Assembly (NCBI GenBank): GCA_046331625.1
Contig: JAXLQL010000007.1
Coordinates: 248,001-312,000, forward strand
Reading direction: 5' to 3'
DNA length: 64,000 nucleotides
Source of the DNA: JAXLQL01 sp046331625
Lineage (GTDB): Bacteria; Acidobacteriota; Terriglobia; Bryobacterales; Bryobacteraceae
Positions 10,701 to 18,823 of this stretch are shown here, in pieces. Made by a program: the position numbers and the translations under genes. The notes under the pieces were generated by a model that had not been told where the DNA came from, made no database searches, and worked only from the letters and a program-made list of their open reading frames with translations. Position 1 is the first letter of the stretch, and each line of letters opens with the position of its first letter.

Positions 10701-11263
10701 GCGGCCGTGACTCCGATTTGCGCCAAGTTGATACAGATCGGAGTCCACGCACTCAACAGAGACCGGTATCCGGACGACTTCTGTGCCACGCTGAACTCCA
10801 CCCTGAATCCGTTCACCGGGGCGTAGGCGTCGAAGCAAAGCTGCGTCGCGCCTCTGAGGTCGTAACCCATTCCGCTCAGCAAGACGCCGTAGTTCTCCGG
10901 CTCCTCGAAGTTGACGCCGGCGAACTCGGCGCCCGACAACGGGTCGAACGTGATCCGCATCACCGTGCCCCGATCGCGATCGAGCTTGGCCGGGTTTGTG
11001 GCGCATCCATTCGCGGTGGTGGCGTCGAACACGCAACCGGCGTCGAGGTGAATCTTGCTCACGCCTCCAGCCGGAAAGAAGCCCGAAGGGAACGAGTGGT
11101 TGAACCCGGAGTCGAGGTTCTCGTAAATGAAGAACACCGATCGATTCCGAAGCGCCTGGCTTTGCACCCAATCGATTGCCGGGCCGGAGATTCCCGCGGA
11201 CTGCGCCACCAAAGCTGGCGCCGATAACAGGCAAGCGGCGAATAAGGCAGTGTACTTGGGCAT
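7709..11263 (-). CDS. Large secreted protein: CBM-like, alpha/alpha-barrel-like and Fn3-like domains
   Basis: An 1184-residue exported protein with signal peptide MPKYTALFAACLLSAPALVAQ. Residues ~30-230 resemble a jelly-roll carbohydrate-binding module (YDLRGATQLCFDAYAP, then LLDRIRF). The middle, ~240-690, has helical repeats with conserved aromatics and acids (FVYAIDHDNDGLPLP, YGGYYLGYPDQGQPKNLILGKSIENN) like six-hairpin glycosidase-type proteins. From ~700 there are about five Fn3/Ig-like repeats with W-x-x-V/L-x-x-A-x-x-Y patterns (FQWTRALGATGYGLRI, ITWTAVAGAARYEVEV, LGWTPVPSSTLYEYFV). It is probably involved in polysaccharide binding or degradation at the cell surface. The catalytic residues were not identified. 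Confidence 0.6.
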   Translation of the reverse strand: MPKYTALFAACLLSAPALVAQSAGISGPAIDWVQSQALRNRSVFFIYENLDSGFNHSFPSGFFPAGGVSKIHLDAGCVFDATTANGCATNPAKLDRDRGTVMRITFDPLSGAEFAGVNFEEPENYGVLLSGMGYDLRGATQLCFDAYAPVNGFRVEFSVAQKSSGYRSLLSAWTPICINLAQIGVTAADLQSVHYPFSVGTNALNAPAGGTVLLDRIRFEPVPTVQAAALSLPLANQVFGVIPAANTLPGRVPIPPDQIAANLATIYESSLAVLALLARNSPQDQAAAKIIADTFVYAIDHDNDGLPLPVGTDGSKGLHSGYSSGDIALFNDQSAGGAKRGQIRFAGFSASSTLCGPSKFCLVLDGATGGNVAFAILALVEAYQKLSPQDVRYLNAAKTLGNWIYNRLLDTTGTGYGGYYLGYPDQGQPKNLILGKSIENNADIFRAFSLLGEFASRQGSIPEGNEWYRRAKIGGDFVMALFDSANGRFYAGTVPLGTTASDGITPTGATRGNDVINTFDFLDAQTFTTLPLATSLLYRNAIDWRRPVQWMIDHQAKVVSAAGTQFQGFNLVTTPSQGPQGIAWEFTGQAIVTMRLVDALYNETRFKPLADLYVPAMRKAQTLAPFSDSTGIVASTMEGGDTLLPYQQCMTTPFQCIASRVGMAASTWGAFADLNVNPFGSHAPPTVLAPLPNQQIPVRGVTFQWTRALGATGYGLRITQGANTVFDGSLSGELLTSTLISLDSGSYGVQVRACNGGFSDAQCGPFSAPVSFTVAPQPPPGLPAITAPAPGQTFPASTIVITWTAVAGAARYEVEVSNQPSGNVGYAISNYGAPPPTSTVVTLPGGNYSVRVRACIEACGAWSTSVPFIISLPPAPTAAPGSPSCSVSSGNQLTCGWSSVASADFYLLQAVQPNTGPGGGALTVLSRYVNGTALSPVAVPIGPFFVFIGACNGNGCGPNTTPMALNATGSNPAAPLLGNPLSGATTSNPVFFSWNRIPGDNGSNTVYRLFVLDLSRSATALDVLTTSNFYSASFKAAGSRYDAVVVANPDTAGQVIGPASAFVALGASPASPTMVQPRHQTPEVNSTIQQGNIQLGWTPVPSSTLYEYFVAVSGQSSPTAHGVTQGLVVQVPLSVGFGGTPQNYSGIVRACQPGLICNPGSETNWGPWSNAPGQGGVTNFRIGP

Positions 11264-11309
11264 GGCCGAATGCTACTACACGGTGACGGCTCGTGCACTG
11301 CCGCAATCC

Positions 11310-13850
11310 CTACTGCTTCTTCTTCCCCCCAAACACATCGATTATGCCCCTCACCCCCTCCTTGTTCCCCTTGATCGCATCGATGATCGCCCCTGGCGCC
11401 TTCGTCAACTCCGGCACCGCGTACTGCAGCTTCAGCTTCGCCACCTGCGCCGCGTCGGGCGCGATCAGCGGCCGTGCGAACGTCCCCGTCACGATCGAAG
11501 GAATCACCAACTCGCCCTTGTTATTCGTCACCGCGGCGGTGAGATATCCGCCGATCCGCGACCCACCCGCCTCATCGCTCAACGAGCGGTTCATCGTGGT
11601 CAGCATCTTCATGCTCAGCGTCTGGTCTACCAGATTCATCCTCCCCGCCGCCGTGATCGTCGCCGCTCCGGTTTCGAGTTTCAGATTCTGCGTATCGGCC
11701 ACTCCGTTGCGGATCTCCAGGTCACCTGTCAACGCCATGAAGCCCGTGCTGCGCTCGCTTTCGTTCTTGTTCTTGAGGAATTGCGCGATCCGCCCCACCT
11801 CGCCCAACATACTCAGCGGCAGGAATTTTCCATCCGAGAAACGAAAACTGATCGTCCCGTTCATGCTCTTGGCCGCATCCTCGCCGGCCTTCGGCGACAA
11901 TTCGAGCTGCGCATCTGCCCCCATTGGACCCGTCAGTACCTGCTTCAGCGGAGTCACCGCGCTCAGCAACTGCGCCGAATCGACGCGCTCCATCTTCGCC
12001 CGGACCTTGATCGTCGAAGGCGTCGTTCTCAGATCCGCCGTGATCGTGCCGGCAAGCTTGCCGGCGTAGGCGGCCGCCGTCACCGGATCGAGCGCCAGCA
12101 CTCCATTCTCGAGCCTCGCCGCCGCCTTCACTCCCGCGAGCGTCAGCGAATCGAGCACGAGCGTCCCGATCGAGATGTCGCCGTGCGCACTCAACGCAGG
12201 AACCGCGCCGCCTCCCTGAGGAGACCCCTTGCCGCCCGGCTTGCTCAACTCGCGCAGTTCCGCCACCGCCAGCTTGTCCGCCGCCAGTTGAAACTCGATC
12301 TGCGGCTTTGAGAAATTCCGCACCCGCAACTGCCCCTCGAGGTGCGAACTCCCCAGCGATAGCGAAGCCTTCTCGATCGCCGCCGAATCCGCCTCGAACT
12401 TCACATCCGCCTTGTGCACCTTCAGCGGCTTGGTCAACGAAGCCGGCTGCAGGCTCGCCTCGCGCAACCCGAGCGTTCCCGAGAAATTCAGCGCCTGCCC
12501 TTTGCCGAGTCCGCCGTGCGCGCGAACCCGAAAATTCGTCTGCCCGCTCGCTTCCACCCCGTCCGCCGCCTTCACACCCCAAGCCTTCGCCATCCGCACC
12601 AACTCGGTCACATTCGAATTCTCTGACCAAATCATCGCTTCGAGACTCGGCGCCGTCGCATATTTCGCCACCGAGAAATATCCTTCGAGCTTCGTTGCTC
12701 CGGCCACCACTTCGAACGGCTTCGAACGCACCGCGTCCGCCGTCAGTTCCAGTTCCAGCGCTGGCGTGCGAACGGGCTGCTTCACCTCGCCGCCGGATAT
12801 CTCGAGGTCGCTCAACCGGATGTTTCCGGTGAGCACCGGCTCCTTCGCCGCGCCCTTCGCTAGCACCTGCCCCGCCAACATTCCCTTGACATCCATCCCC
12901 GGCGCGAACGCCACACCAACCGACGATGCCAGCCGCGCGAGATCGCCGATTGCCGCACTCGGAATCTCTGCCCGTAAATCGAGATCGGGCCGCACCGCAC
13001 CCGTGACACGCGCCGCCACTCTGCCCAACCGCACGTCGAGCTGTTGGAACTTGGTCGCGGCCGAACCATGGTCAACTTGGAATTCCGCACTCACCGGATA
13101 TCCGAGCTTGTGCCCGCGCGCCACGGCGTCTCCCAACTCGAGCTTGCCCTTCGCCTTCGTTGCCCCCCCCGCGGCGTTCAGATCCACCGTGCCCGTCAAC
13201 TTCCCGTCGAGCGGCAAACCTCCACCACCTTGCGCAAACGCCATCAGCGCCGCAAGCGAGCATCCGTCGAACGTCACTTTGCCATCGAAGTTCGACTCCG
13301 GACCTGCCACGCCCTTCGCCGCAATCTTGCCGGGGGCGATGTCGGCGCTCACCTCCACCGGCATGCGATCGCCTTTGCCGAAATCATCCACCCGCAGGCC
13401 GATGTGCGAATACGTGTTGCGCCCCTCGATCACTTGCCCGTCTTCCACCGTCAATCGATCGAGCGTGAATGGCGTGCCCCCTCCGCCCGAACCATGCGAC
13501 GGAGCCTTCCACTGGCCGACGTCGATCACCGGCTGCTTCACTTCGATCGACGCGATGTCGAGCTTGCCCTGGAGCATTGCCAGCAGCTTCGCTCGCACTC
13601 GGAATTCGCGAGCCGTTGCGAGCGGCTTCTCGCCCCCCACCCGCAGGTCGCCGGCGTCGAGGGAGGGCGGCAGCGCGCGAAACGAAATCGCGCCGAGTTT
13701 TACGGGTTGCTCGAGGGACTTCGAGAGTTGCGCTTCGAGGGCTCCGCGAAATTTTTCTCCCGAGATGATCATGGGCAGAGCCAACAGCGCGGCTACTGCC
13801 AGGCCGATGAGGGCCGCGGCGATCCAGGCAAGGCGTCGCATATGTTTCAT
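11310..13850 (-). CDS. AsmA-family inner-membrane protein
   Basis: AsmA-like proteins bridge the envelope and are linked to outer-membrane lipid transport and assembly. Starting at ATG 13850 gives MKHMRRLAWIAAALIGLAVAALLALPMII, one N-terminal transmembrane helix followed by a long periplasmic beta-rich region; a further in-frame start at 13889 would add an uncharged/basic tail before the helix and is less likely. The N-terminal block (FRGALEAQLSKSLEQPVKLGAISFRALP) and the C-terminal block (MNGTISFRFSDGKFLPLSMLGEVGRIAQFLKN..., VTGTFARPLIAPDAAQVAKLK) match the AsmA N- and C-terminal domains. At about 846 residues it is in the family range. Confidence 0.85.
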   Translation of the reverse strand: MKHMRRLAWIAAALIGLAVAALLALPMIISGEKFRGALEAQLSKSLEQPVKLGAISFRALPPSLDAGDLRVGGEKPLATAREFRVRAKLLAMLQGKLDIASIEVKQPVIDVGQWKAPSHGSGGGGTPFTLDRLTVEDGQVIEGRNTYSHIGLRVDDFGKGDRMPVEVSADIAPGKIAAKGVAGPESNFDGKVTFDGCSLAALMAFAQGGGGLPLDGKLTGTVDLNAAGGATKAKGKLELGDAVARGHKLGYPVSAEFQVDHGSAATKFQQLDVRLGRVAARVTGAVRPDLDLRAEIPSAAIGDLARLASSVGVAFAPGMDVKGMLAGQVLAKGAAKEPVLTGNIRLSDLEISGGEVKQPVRTPALELELTADAVRSKPFEVVAGATKLEGYFSVAKYATAPSLEAMIWSENSNVTELVRMAKAWGVKAADGVEASGQTNFRVRAHGGLGKGQALNFSGTLGLREASLQPASLTKPLKVHKADVKFEADSAAIEKASLSLGSSHLEGQLRVRNFSKPQIEFQLAADKLAVAELRELSKPGGKGSPQGGGAVPALSAHGDISIGTLVLDSLTLAGVKAAARLENGVLALDPVTAAAYAGKLAGTITADLRTTPSTIKVRAKMERVDSAQLLSAVTPLKQVLTGPMGADAQLELSPKAGEDAAKSMNGTISFRFSDGKFLPLSMLGEVGRIAQFLKNKNESERSTGFMALTGDLEIRNGVADTQNLKLETGAATITAAGRMNLVDQTLSMKMLTTMNRSLSDEAGGSRIGGYLTAAVTNNKGELVIPSIVTGTFARPLIAPDAAQVAKLKLQYAVPELTKAPGAIIDAIKGNKEGVRGIIDVFGGKKKQ

Positions 13851-13985
13851 GGTACGCCTGGTGGCGCGCGCTTTCGTGCCCGCCGGCACGCTGAAACTTG
13901 GGCCGCACGGCGCTGAAGCACGACCTATACATTATTCGGCGCCCGCCACCAGCAGGTTGTTTGGAAGGTTGCTCTTCGGATCTGA

Positions 13986-14008
13986 GGCGGGACTGAAGTC
14001 CCCCGCCC
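13986..14008 (-). repeat. Half copy of the GGGACTTCAGTCCC hairpin repeat
   Basis: The minus strand reads GCGGGGGACTTCAGTCCCGC, the right-hand hairpin of the double-hairpin repeat found elsewhere in this window. The left hairpin is missing. It lies in the 162-bp gap between the AsmA gene and the secreted unknown protein, where nothing else is visible. Confidence 0.6.
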
Positions 14009-14012
14009 ACAA

Positions 14013-14897
14013 CTACTCAGCGGGGTGCATGGCGTCAAAGGCGGCGCGGGGGACCTTCAGCGAGAAGCTGACCACGTTCGCCTCGGCCTTGATATCGAGC
14101 GAGTCGAGAAAGCCAAGCCCACTCGTAGCGCCTTTGGTCAGAATGCTGAGTGCGCTCAGCAGCCTCATCATCTTCACCATCGACGATGCGTCGCCATCGG
14201 TCTTCGCCATCGTCTCCACGCCCACTTCGAGCGAATCCGAAAATCGAAGCCCACCGTACGTACGCCCCAACGCCCGAAGCACGCCTTCGTTGAGCGCGCC
14301 TCCGGTAGCCTGCTCGCCGACCCGTCCCGTGAAATCGTTCGTGGGACCGGAAGACGCGAACCACAGATCATGCGAATTCATCCACCGCCCCGCGCGATCG
14401 AGCAGCGCCGCATTCTTGTTCCTCATCTTGCGCCTATCAATCGCGCCGCGGATCATCATGTTGTGACCCACCAGCAGCGTATGATCATCGGCAAACGCAA
14501 TCGCGTTCCCATCGCTGCCGCCCAGCATCTCGATGCCATCGTAGACCGTCTTCTTCGCCGAATCCGTCAGGAAGCCCGCCGCCAGCCCCTGCAGCAACTG
14601 GCGCGAAGGAAACGCGCCATTCACCAGAATCAGCGAGCTCTTCGAAGCCCCGCCGCTGGCGATCATCACTTGCCTGACGTCTTTGGGGTCGAGCCCGAGG
14701 TTCAGCAGCATCTTCAGCCGCGGATCCGCCGCTTGCATCTTTTCGAGAATCCGCTTCCCGAAGTGCGAGCTCATCATGCGGCCGGCGTCGAAGCCGACCA
14801 CCGACCCGGTATCTTCGGGGATCAGCGGCAACAGCGGATATTCGGCCGCCTTGGTCGCGCCGCTGAGCATGAGCAGAAATGGTACGAGTTTGTGCAT
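14013..14897 (-). CDS. Secreted protein of unknown function
   Basis: A 294-residue protein with signal peptide MHKLVPFLLMLSGATKAAEYP. I do not recognise a defined family. It reads as an alternating alpha/beta protein with GSVVGFDAGRMMSSHFGKRIL, a segment DVRQVMIASGGASKSSLILVNGAFP and a C-terminal LDSLDIKAEANVVSFSLKVP, a layout seen in periplasmic acidobacterial proteins that track a 'distance from optimum' or bind a ligand, but that analogy is weak. It sits in a co-directional run between the AsmA and MFS genes; spacing to the MFS gene is 21 bp, so they may share a transcript. Confidence 0.65.
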   Translation of the reverse strand: MHKLVPFLLMLSGATKAAEYPLLPLIPEDTGSVVGFDAGRMMSSHFGKRILEKMQAADPRLKMLLNLGLDPKDVRQVMIASGGASKSSLILVNGAFPSRQLLQGLAAGFLTDSAKKTVYDGIEMLGGSDGNAIAFADDHTLLVGHNMMIRGAIDRRKMRNKNAALLDRAGRWMNSHDLWFASSGPTNDFTGRVGEQATGGALNEGVLRALGRTYGGLRFSDSLEVGVETMAKTDGDASSMVKMMRLLSALSILTKGATSGLGFLDSLDIKAEANVVSFSLKVPRAAFDAMHPAE

Positions 14898-14918
14898 GGC
14901 GCTCCTTGTCGGTTGATT

Positions 14919-16148
14919 TTAGCGCGCGCGCCAGCTGGAAAGTACCGTCCAGATCCCCATCCCGAGCACGGGCGCAAGCGCCGCCACCAGAAACGCCTCA
15001 TGATACATCTTACGGTCAAACAGCCATCCGAACCCAGGCATCACCACGGCCACTAGTGCGCTCCACGATCCCGCGCCCATCCCCGCGATGAGTCCGGCGT
15101 TGGCCGAAGAAAACTCTCGCGTCGCGTATCGAACCGGCACCACGATGAAGCCGCAACACACGAACAGCGCTAGCGCCAGTTGCGCCACTACCAGTGCGAA
15201 GCTGCCCGTGTAGGGCGCAGCAGCCAGCGGCAGGCTCAGCAACATCGATGCTCCCATCAGGTTGCGAAACGCAACCAACGGAGATCCGCCCGAGCGCAAC
15301 GCCCGATCGGTGAGCCAACCCCACGCGAAGTAGCCGAGCTCCCACCCGAGCGGCGGGATCCACAACACAGCGCCCACTTCCTTCTGCGAAGCTCCCAGCA
15401 CGCGGTTGAGATAGATGGCCGATTGATACAAGACGAATGCGATGGGCAAGCTGCCGAAAGCGTACGCAGCCATGAAGGCCCACACGCGAACATCCTTCCA
15501 TCTCACGCGAGGCCGCATCCCTGTGTGCGTCATCGGAACGCCACGCATGTCTCGGCGTTTGCCCACGAACATCCACAGCAGCAGCCATGACAACCCGACG
15601 AATCCAGTGAACCAGAACGCGCCGCGCCACCCGTACCAAAGCGCGATCGGGGTGACCACCAGCGGCGTGACGATCGCTCCGAGTGATCCGCCGCTATAGG
15701 AAACAGCCATGCCGCGCGACTGCAAATGCGCCGGCAACGACTGCACCGACGCGCGCAGCCCTCCTGGAAACGTCGCGCCCTCTCCGAATCCCAACGCCGC
15801 GCGGGCAGCCGCGAAGCTCCAGAATCCCGTTGCGAAGGCGTGCGCCGCGGAAGCCAGCGTCCAGAAGCCGACCGAAGCCGTCATGCCTTGACGCAGCCCC
15901 ACGCGATCGAGCACCACCCCCCACACCGGATTCCCGATCATGTAGCAGACGGCGAACGCGGAGATGATCCAGCCGTAGCTTTCCACGCTCAAGCCCGTCT
16001 CCTTCAGAATCATCGGCGAGAGCAGCGCCAGCGTGTTGCGGTCCACGTAGCTGATGAAAGACACCAGCATGAACGTGAACGCCGGAATCCACCGCGACAC
16101 GGATTCAGTCTTTGTCGTTGATAGTTCCGCGGCAGGTAGGAGCGCCAC
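14919..16148 (-). CDS. MFS transporter, anion:cation symporter-like
   Basis: A 409-residue membrane protein with about twelve hydrophobic segments. The start of helix 1 (VSFISYVDRNTLALLSPMI), the loop 2-3 motif (PVWGVVLDRVGLRQG) and RAALGFGEGATFPGG in helix 4 are typical of the ACS family, which carries sugar acids and other organic anions with cations. The called start at 16148 overlaps the SET gene by 44 bp; a GTG at 16100 would remove the overlap and leave the helix intact, so the true start is uncertain. It is the last gene of an apparent operon with the SET protein and a 38-residue membrane protein, an unusual company for this transporter type. Confidence 0.87.
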   Translation of the reverse strand: MALLPAAELSTTKTESVSRWIPAFTFMLVSFISYVDRNTLALLSPMILKETGLSVESYGWIISAFAVCYMIGNPVWGVVLDRVGLRQGMTASVGFWTLASAAHAFATGFWSFAAARAALGFGEGATFPGGLRASVQSLPAHLQSRGMAVSYSGGSLGAIVTPLVVTPIALWYGWRGAFWFTGFVGLSWLLLWMFVGKRRDMRGVPMTHTGMRPRVRWKDVRVWAFMAAYAFGSLPIAFVLYQSAIYLNRVLGASQKEVGAVLWIPPLGWELGYFAWGWLTDRALRSGGSPLVAFRNLMGASMLLSLPLAAAPYTGSFALVVAQLALALFVCCGFIVVPVRYATREFSSANAGLIAGMGAGSWSALVAVVMPGFGWLFDRKMYHEAFLVAALAPVLGMGIWTVLSSWRAR

Positions 16149-16551
16149 AGGAGCACTTCACTTCTTCGACTTTGGCGTCGAAATGGTAGTCGACCGTAAG
16201 CTCTTCGCCTTTGCGGATGGGCCGTTTGCTGACGTAGAGAATGTGGCGCTTCAGGATGATGGTGCGGAGATTGGGCTCACAGGAGTGATTGATGTATTCG
16301 GCGCCGCTGCCGCCCACGGCGCCGTCTTTGCACCAGTAGGAGTCGACGGTGAACATGTAGATGAGGTCGCTTGCCTCGGAGCGGCGCTTGGTTTCGCGGC
16401 GGCTGATCAACTCACCCGTGTACTCGATCACCTTGCGATTGGCGGGAATGGGCTCCTCGGCGTAGACACCCCACCGGTGAATTTTCGAGCGGCTCAGGCG
16501 GAGCCGGAAGCGCGCGAAACGCTCATCGATTCGCGGTTTGGATTCGGGCAC
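16105..16551 (-). CDS. SET-domain protein-lysine methyltransferase with post-SET zinc site
   Basis: A compact 148-residue SET protein. SET domains transfer methyl from S-adenosylmethionine to lysine of proteins. The SAM-binding start is IHRWGVYAEEPI (residues 25-34), the pseudoknot motif is YINHSCEPN (86-94), the catalytic-site strand is ELTVDYHF (117-124, Tyr122), and CSCGAPTC (133-140) is a post-SET cluster that, with the Cys of NHSC, would bind one zinc. Having a full post-SET makes it resemble eukaryotic SET enzymes. The start is GTG at 16551; it is 6 bp after a small membrane-protein gene and overlaps the MFS gene. The substrate is unknown. Confidence 0.88.
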   Translation of the reverse strand: MPESKPRIDERFARFRLRLSRSKIHRWGVYAEEPIPANRKVIEYTGELISRRETKRRSEASDLIYMFTVDSYWCKDGAVGGSGAEYINHSCEPNLRTIILKRHILYVSKRPIRKGEELTVDYHFDAKVEEVKCSCGAPTCRGTINDKD

Positions 16552-16557
16552 GGACGG

Positions 16558-16674
16558 CTAAAAATCGTCCTGAGTCGAGGAGCCTTTGCCCTTGCCCTTG
16601 CGGCGCATGAGAATGGCCGCAACGCAAACCACCGCAAGTACGGCGGCGACTATTCTGACTACGGAATCATCCAC
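16558..16674 (-). CDS. 38-residue single-pass membrane protein
   Basis: A small gene that is easily missed. GTG at 16674 is preceded by a perfect GGAGG (16681-16685 on the plus coordinate, minus strand) six bases upstream. The product reads MDDSVVRIVAAVLAVVCVAA and then ILMRRKGKGKGSSTQDDF: an acidic N-terminus, one hydrophobic helix of about 19 residues and a basic Lys/Gly tail, consistent with an N-out membrane anchor. The stop is 6 bp before the SET start. I know of no family; the context suggests translation with the SET methyltransferase. The lysine-rich tail next to a lysine methyltransferase is suggestive only. Confidence 0.6.
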   Translation of the reverse strand: MDDSVVRIVAAVLAVVCVAAILMRRKGKGKGSSTQDDF

Positions 16675-16705
16675 GCGAGACCTCCACTGAGCGACTCGAT
16701 ATCAA

Positions 16706-16781
16706 ACCGGCATGCATCAAGCTTGGACCGGCTACGCGTCAAGCTCGAGCCGGCCGCGCCTGGCCTTGCACTGGCTACGCC

Positions 16782-16789
<8 letters not shown>
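16706..16789. repeat. Imperfect 21-bp tandem repeat running into the end of mdh
   Basis: Four 21-bp units at 16706, 16727, 16748 and 16769 share the plus-strand pattern A-C-C-G-G-C-T-A-C-G-C-G-T-C-A-A-G-C-T (units one and two close, three and four diverged). The last unit includes the malate dehydrogenase stop codon. This is the content of the 107-bp gap between mdh and the small membrane-protein gene. Confidence 0.45.
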
Positions 16790-17720
<931 letters not shown>

Positions 17721-17787
17721 GAACGATGATGCCTCTATGAATTTGCTCCCTCGCGACTCGAGGGGCAGGATGATGTCCGAACCTGAG

Positions 17788-17793
17788 ATTATA
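17788..17793 (-). promoter_or_regulatory. Candidate -10 box for mdh
   Basis: The minus strand reads TATAAT here, 67 bp before the mdh start at 17720. The -35 region at about 17811-17816 (CCTACG) is poor and lies within a hairpin repeat, so the assignment is tentative. Confidence 0.4.
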
Positions 17794-17811
17794 CCGAAGT
17801 GAGCCGCCCGC

Positions 17812-17851
17812 GTAGGGCGGGCTTTCGCTCGCGCGGGACTCGAGTCCCCGC
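17812..17851 (+). repeat. Diverged copy of the double-hairpin repeat
   Basis: GTAGGGCGGGCTTTCGCTCG is followed by GCGGGACTCGAGTCCCCGC, a variant of the two-hairpin element seen six more times downstream. It lies just upstream of the mdh -10 box. Confidence 0.55.
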
Positions 17852-18039
17852 TGCCAGCCTGCGCACCACCACGCCGTAGGCCACGTCGCCCGTCATCGCT
17901 CCGCTACTCCTCTCCTGGTTAGGGCAAGTTTCTGGAACCGGCAACCGCAACTTCCGAGTTCCTGTGCCGCCGTGATCGAAGACAGTCCGCGCTATCGCTT
18001 GCTGCAATCCCCGCCGCTACTACTGACCCTAGCAGCATC

Positions 18040-18369
18040 ATGGAGTTTCGAAAGCGGTTCAAATATGACTCCGCAGGCAACGTCCTCGGCAAGCGGGATG
18101 TCGCACGCCCGGCCACTCTACCTGCCCTCACAATGCTCGCGCTCGGTTCACCACCGCCACTTGTCCTGACGGCGGACCCCAACTCAACCTGTTCCTATGC
18201 GCTCTCGCCCGCCCGGAGGCCAGACCAACTCGAGTCGCGGACCTGCAACGTGCGCAACCAACTCACCCGGATCACCGCCCCAGGCGTGCTTGGCGAAGAC
18301 CTGCAAGGGCTGATCTCGGCCGGCGTGGCGAGCGGTTACGGTGGTCTCGATGACAGCGATGACAGATAA
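18040..18369 (+). pseudogene. Decayed rhs fragment (internally deleted YD-repeat region)
   Basis: The ORF is a shrunken copy of part of the rhs gene at 19284-24809. RFKYDSAGNVLGKR at the start matches RFKYDAAGRVLGKR of the intact gene (about 22900-22940). The DNA at 18171-18230 (GGACCCCAACTCAACC... CGCTCTCGCCCG) matches about 23047-23090, and the segment SRTCNVRNQLTRITAPGV matches SRTYNVRNQLTRITVPGV (about 23190-23240). A final LQGLISAG matches LQRLISAS (about 23348). The order is conserved but the stretches between have been deleted, so it is a remnant, not a gene. It lies in the otherwise gene-poor 17721-18822 region. Confidence 0.7.
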
Positions 18370-18563
18370 GACTCCTCTCGCAATATTCGCAATTGTCGCC
18401 CTGACTTTCCTACTCGCGCCAGATCGCGCCTTCGCTGGTTTCCGCTGACCCGTTCCGTATATTCAATCCTCCGGAGCCGAGCGCCGCTGCCATACTTCTT
18501 GTTCGAGCTGTCGGGGCGGTCATCCTCGTAGCTATTGTCCTAATGCTCTTTCTCGTTAAGTAG
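18350..18563 (+). pseudogene. Possible small two-helix membrane protein broken by a frameshift
   Basis: From ATG 18350 (or 18359) the frame reads MTAMTDKTPLAIFAIVALTF then LLAPDRAFAGFR and stops at 18448. In the next frame, from 18438, VSADPFRIFNPPEPSAAAIL continues into LVRAVGAVILVAIVLMLFLV and ends at 18563. Joined by a one-base shift near 18438-18445 they would give a ~70-residue protein with a signal-like first helix and a C-terminal transmembrane helix. No ribosome-binding site is seen. It directly follows the rhs fragment and could be what remains of a gene that belonged to it. Confidence 0.35.
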
Positions 18564-18580
18564 TAGGAGGGGCTGGAGTT

Positions 18581-18802
18581 GTGGTGGATCCCGCCCACCA
18601 GCGGCTGCTGCATGGGCGGGCTAACAAAACGACCGGGGGCGGATACTTCGATTTAGGAAAAGCCCCGGAAGTGGCGCCCGACCAACAACCGGGCAGAGCG
18701 AATCCTGCGCCGGGCGGTGCGGAACACAATCCGTCTCTCTCCCCCGAACAGTACCGTTCTATTCTGCATACCCCCAAAATAGTACCTTGCCAGAATTTAT
18801 AG
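18581..18802 (+). CDS. Possible short protein of unknown function
   Basis: A GTG at 18581 with AGGAGG at 18565-18570 opens a 73-codon frame: MVDPAHQRLLHGRANKTTGG, then a Pro/Gly-rich stretch (APEVAPDQQPGRANPAPGG) and a tail that runs through the structured leader of the next gene. Only the ribosome-binding site and position support it; composition is not typical of a folded protein. It may be a remnant of the decayed rhs locus. Confidence 0.25.
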   Translation: MVDPAHQRLLHGRANKTTGGGYFDLGKAPEVAPDQQPGRANPAPGGAEHNPSLSPEQYRSILHTPKIVPCQNL

Positions 18803-18823
18803 GGGGGGGTACTATTCTGCCTA
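18757..18823 (+). promoter_or_regulatory. Structured leader with alternative hairpins and a G8 tract before the rhs operon
   Basis: AATAGTACC (18778-18786) pairs perfectly with GGTACTATT (18808-18816). The overlapping arm GGGGGTA (18805-18811) can instead pair with TACCCCC (18769-18775). The two hairpins are mutually exclusive. A run of eight G (18802-18809) and a direct repeat CTATTCTGC (18759-18767 and 18812-18820) lie in the same 60 bp, directly before the ATG at 18823. This may be an attenuator, an operator or a slippage-prone switch for the downstream pair of genes. Confidence 0.4.

Noticed and set aside
12412..14466. 684-codon plus-strand open frame
   Set aside because: Antisense to the AsmA gene and the following secreted protein, with low-complexity Ser/Pro/Ala composition and no start signal.
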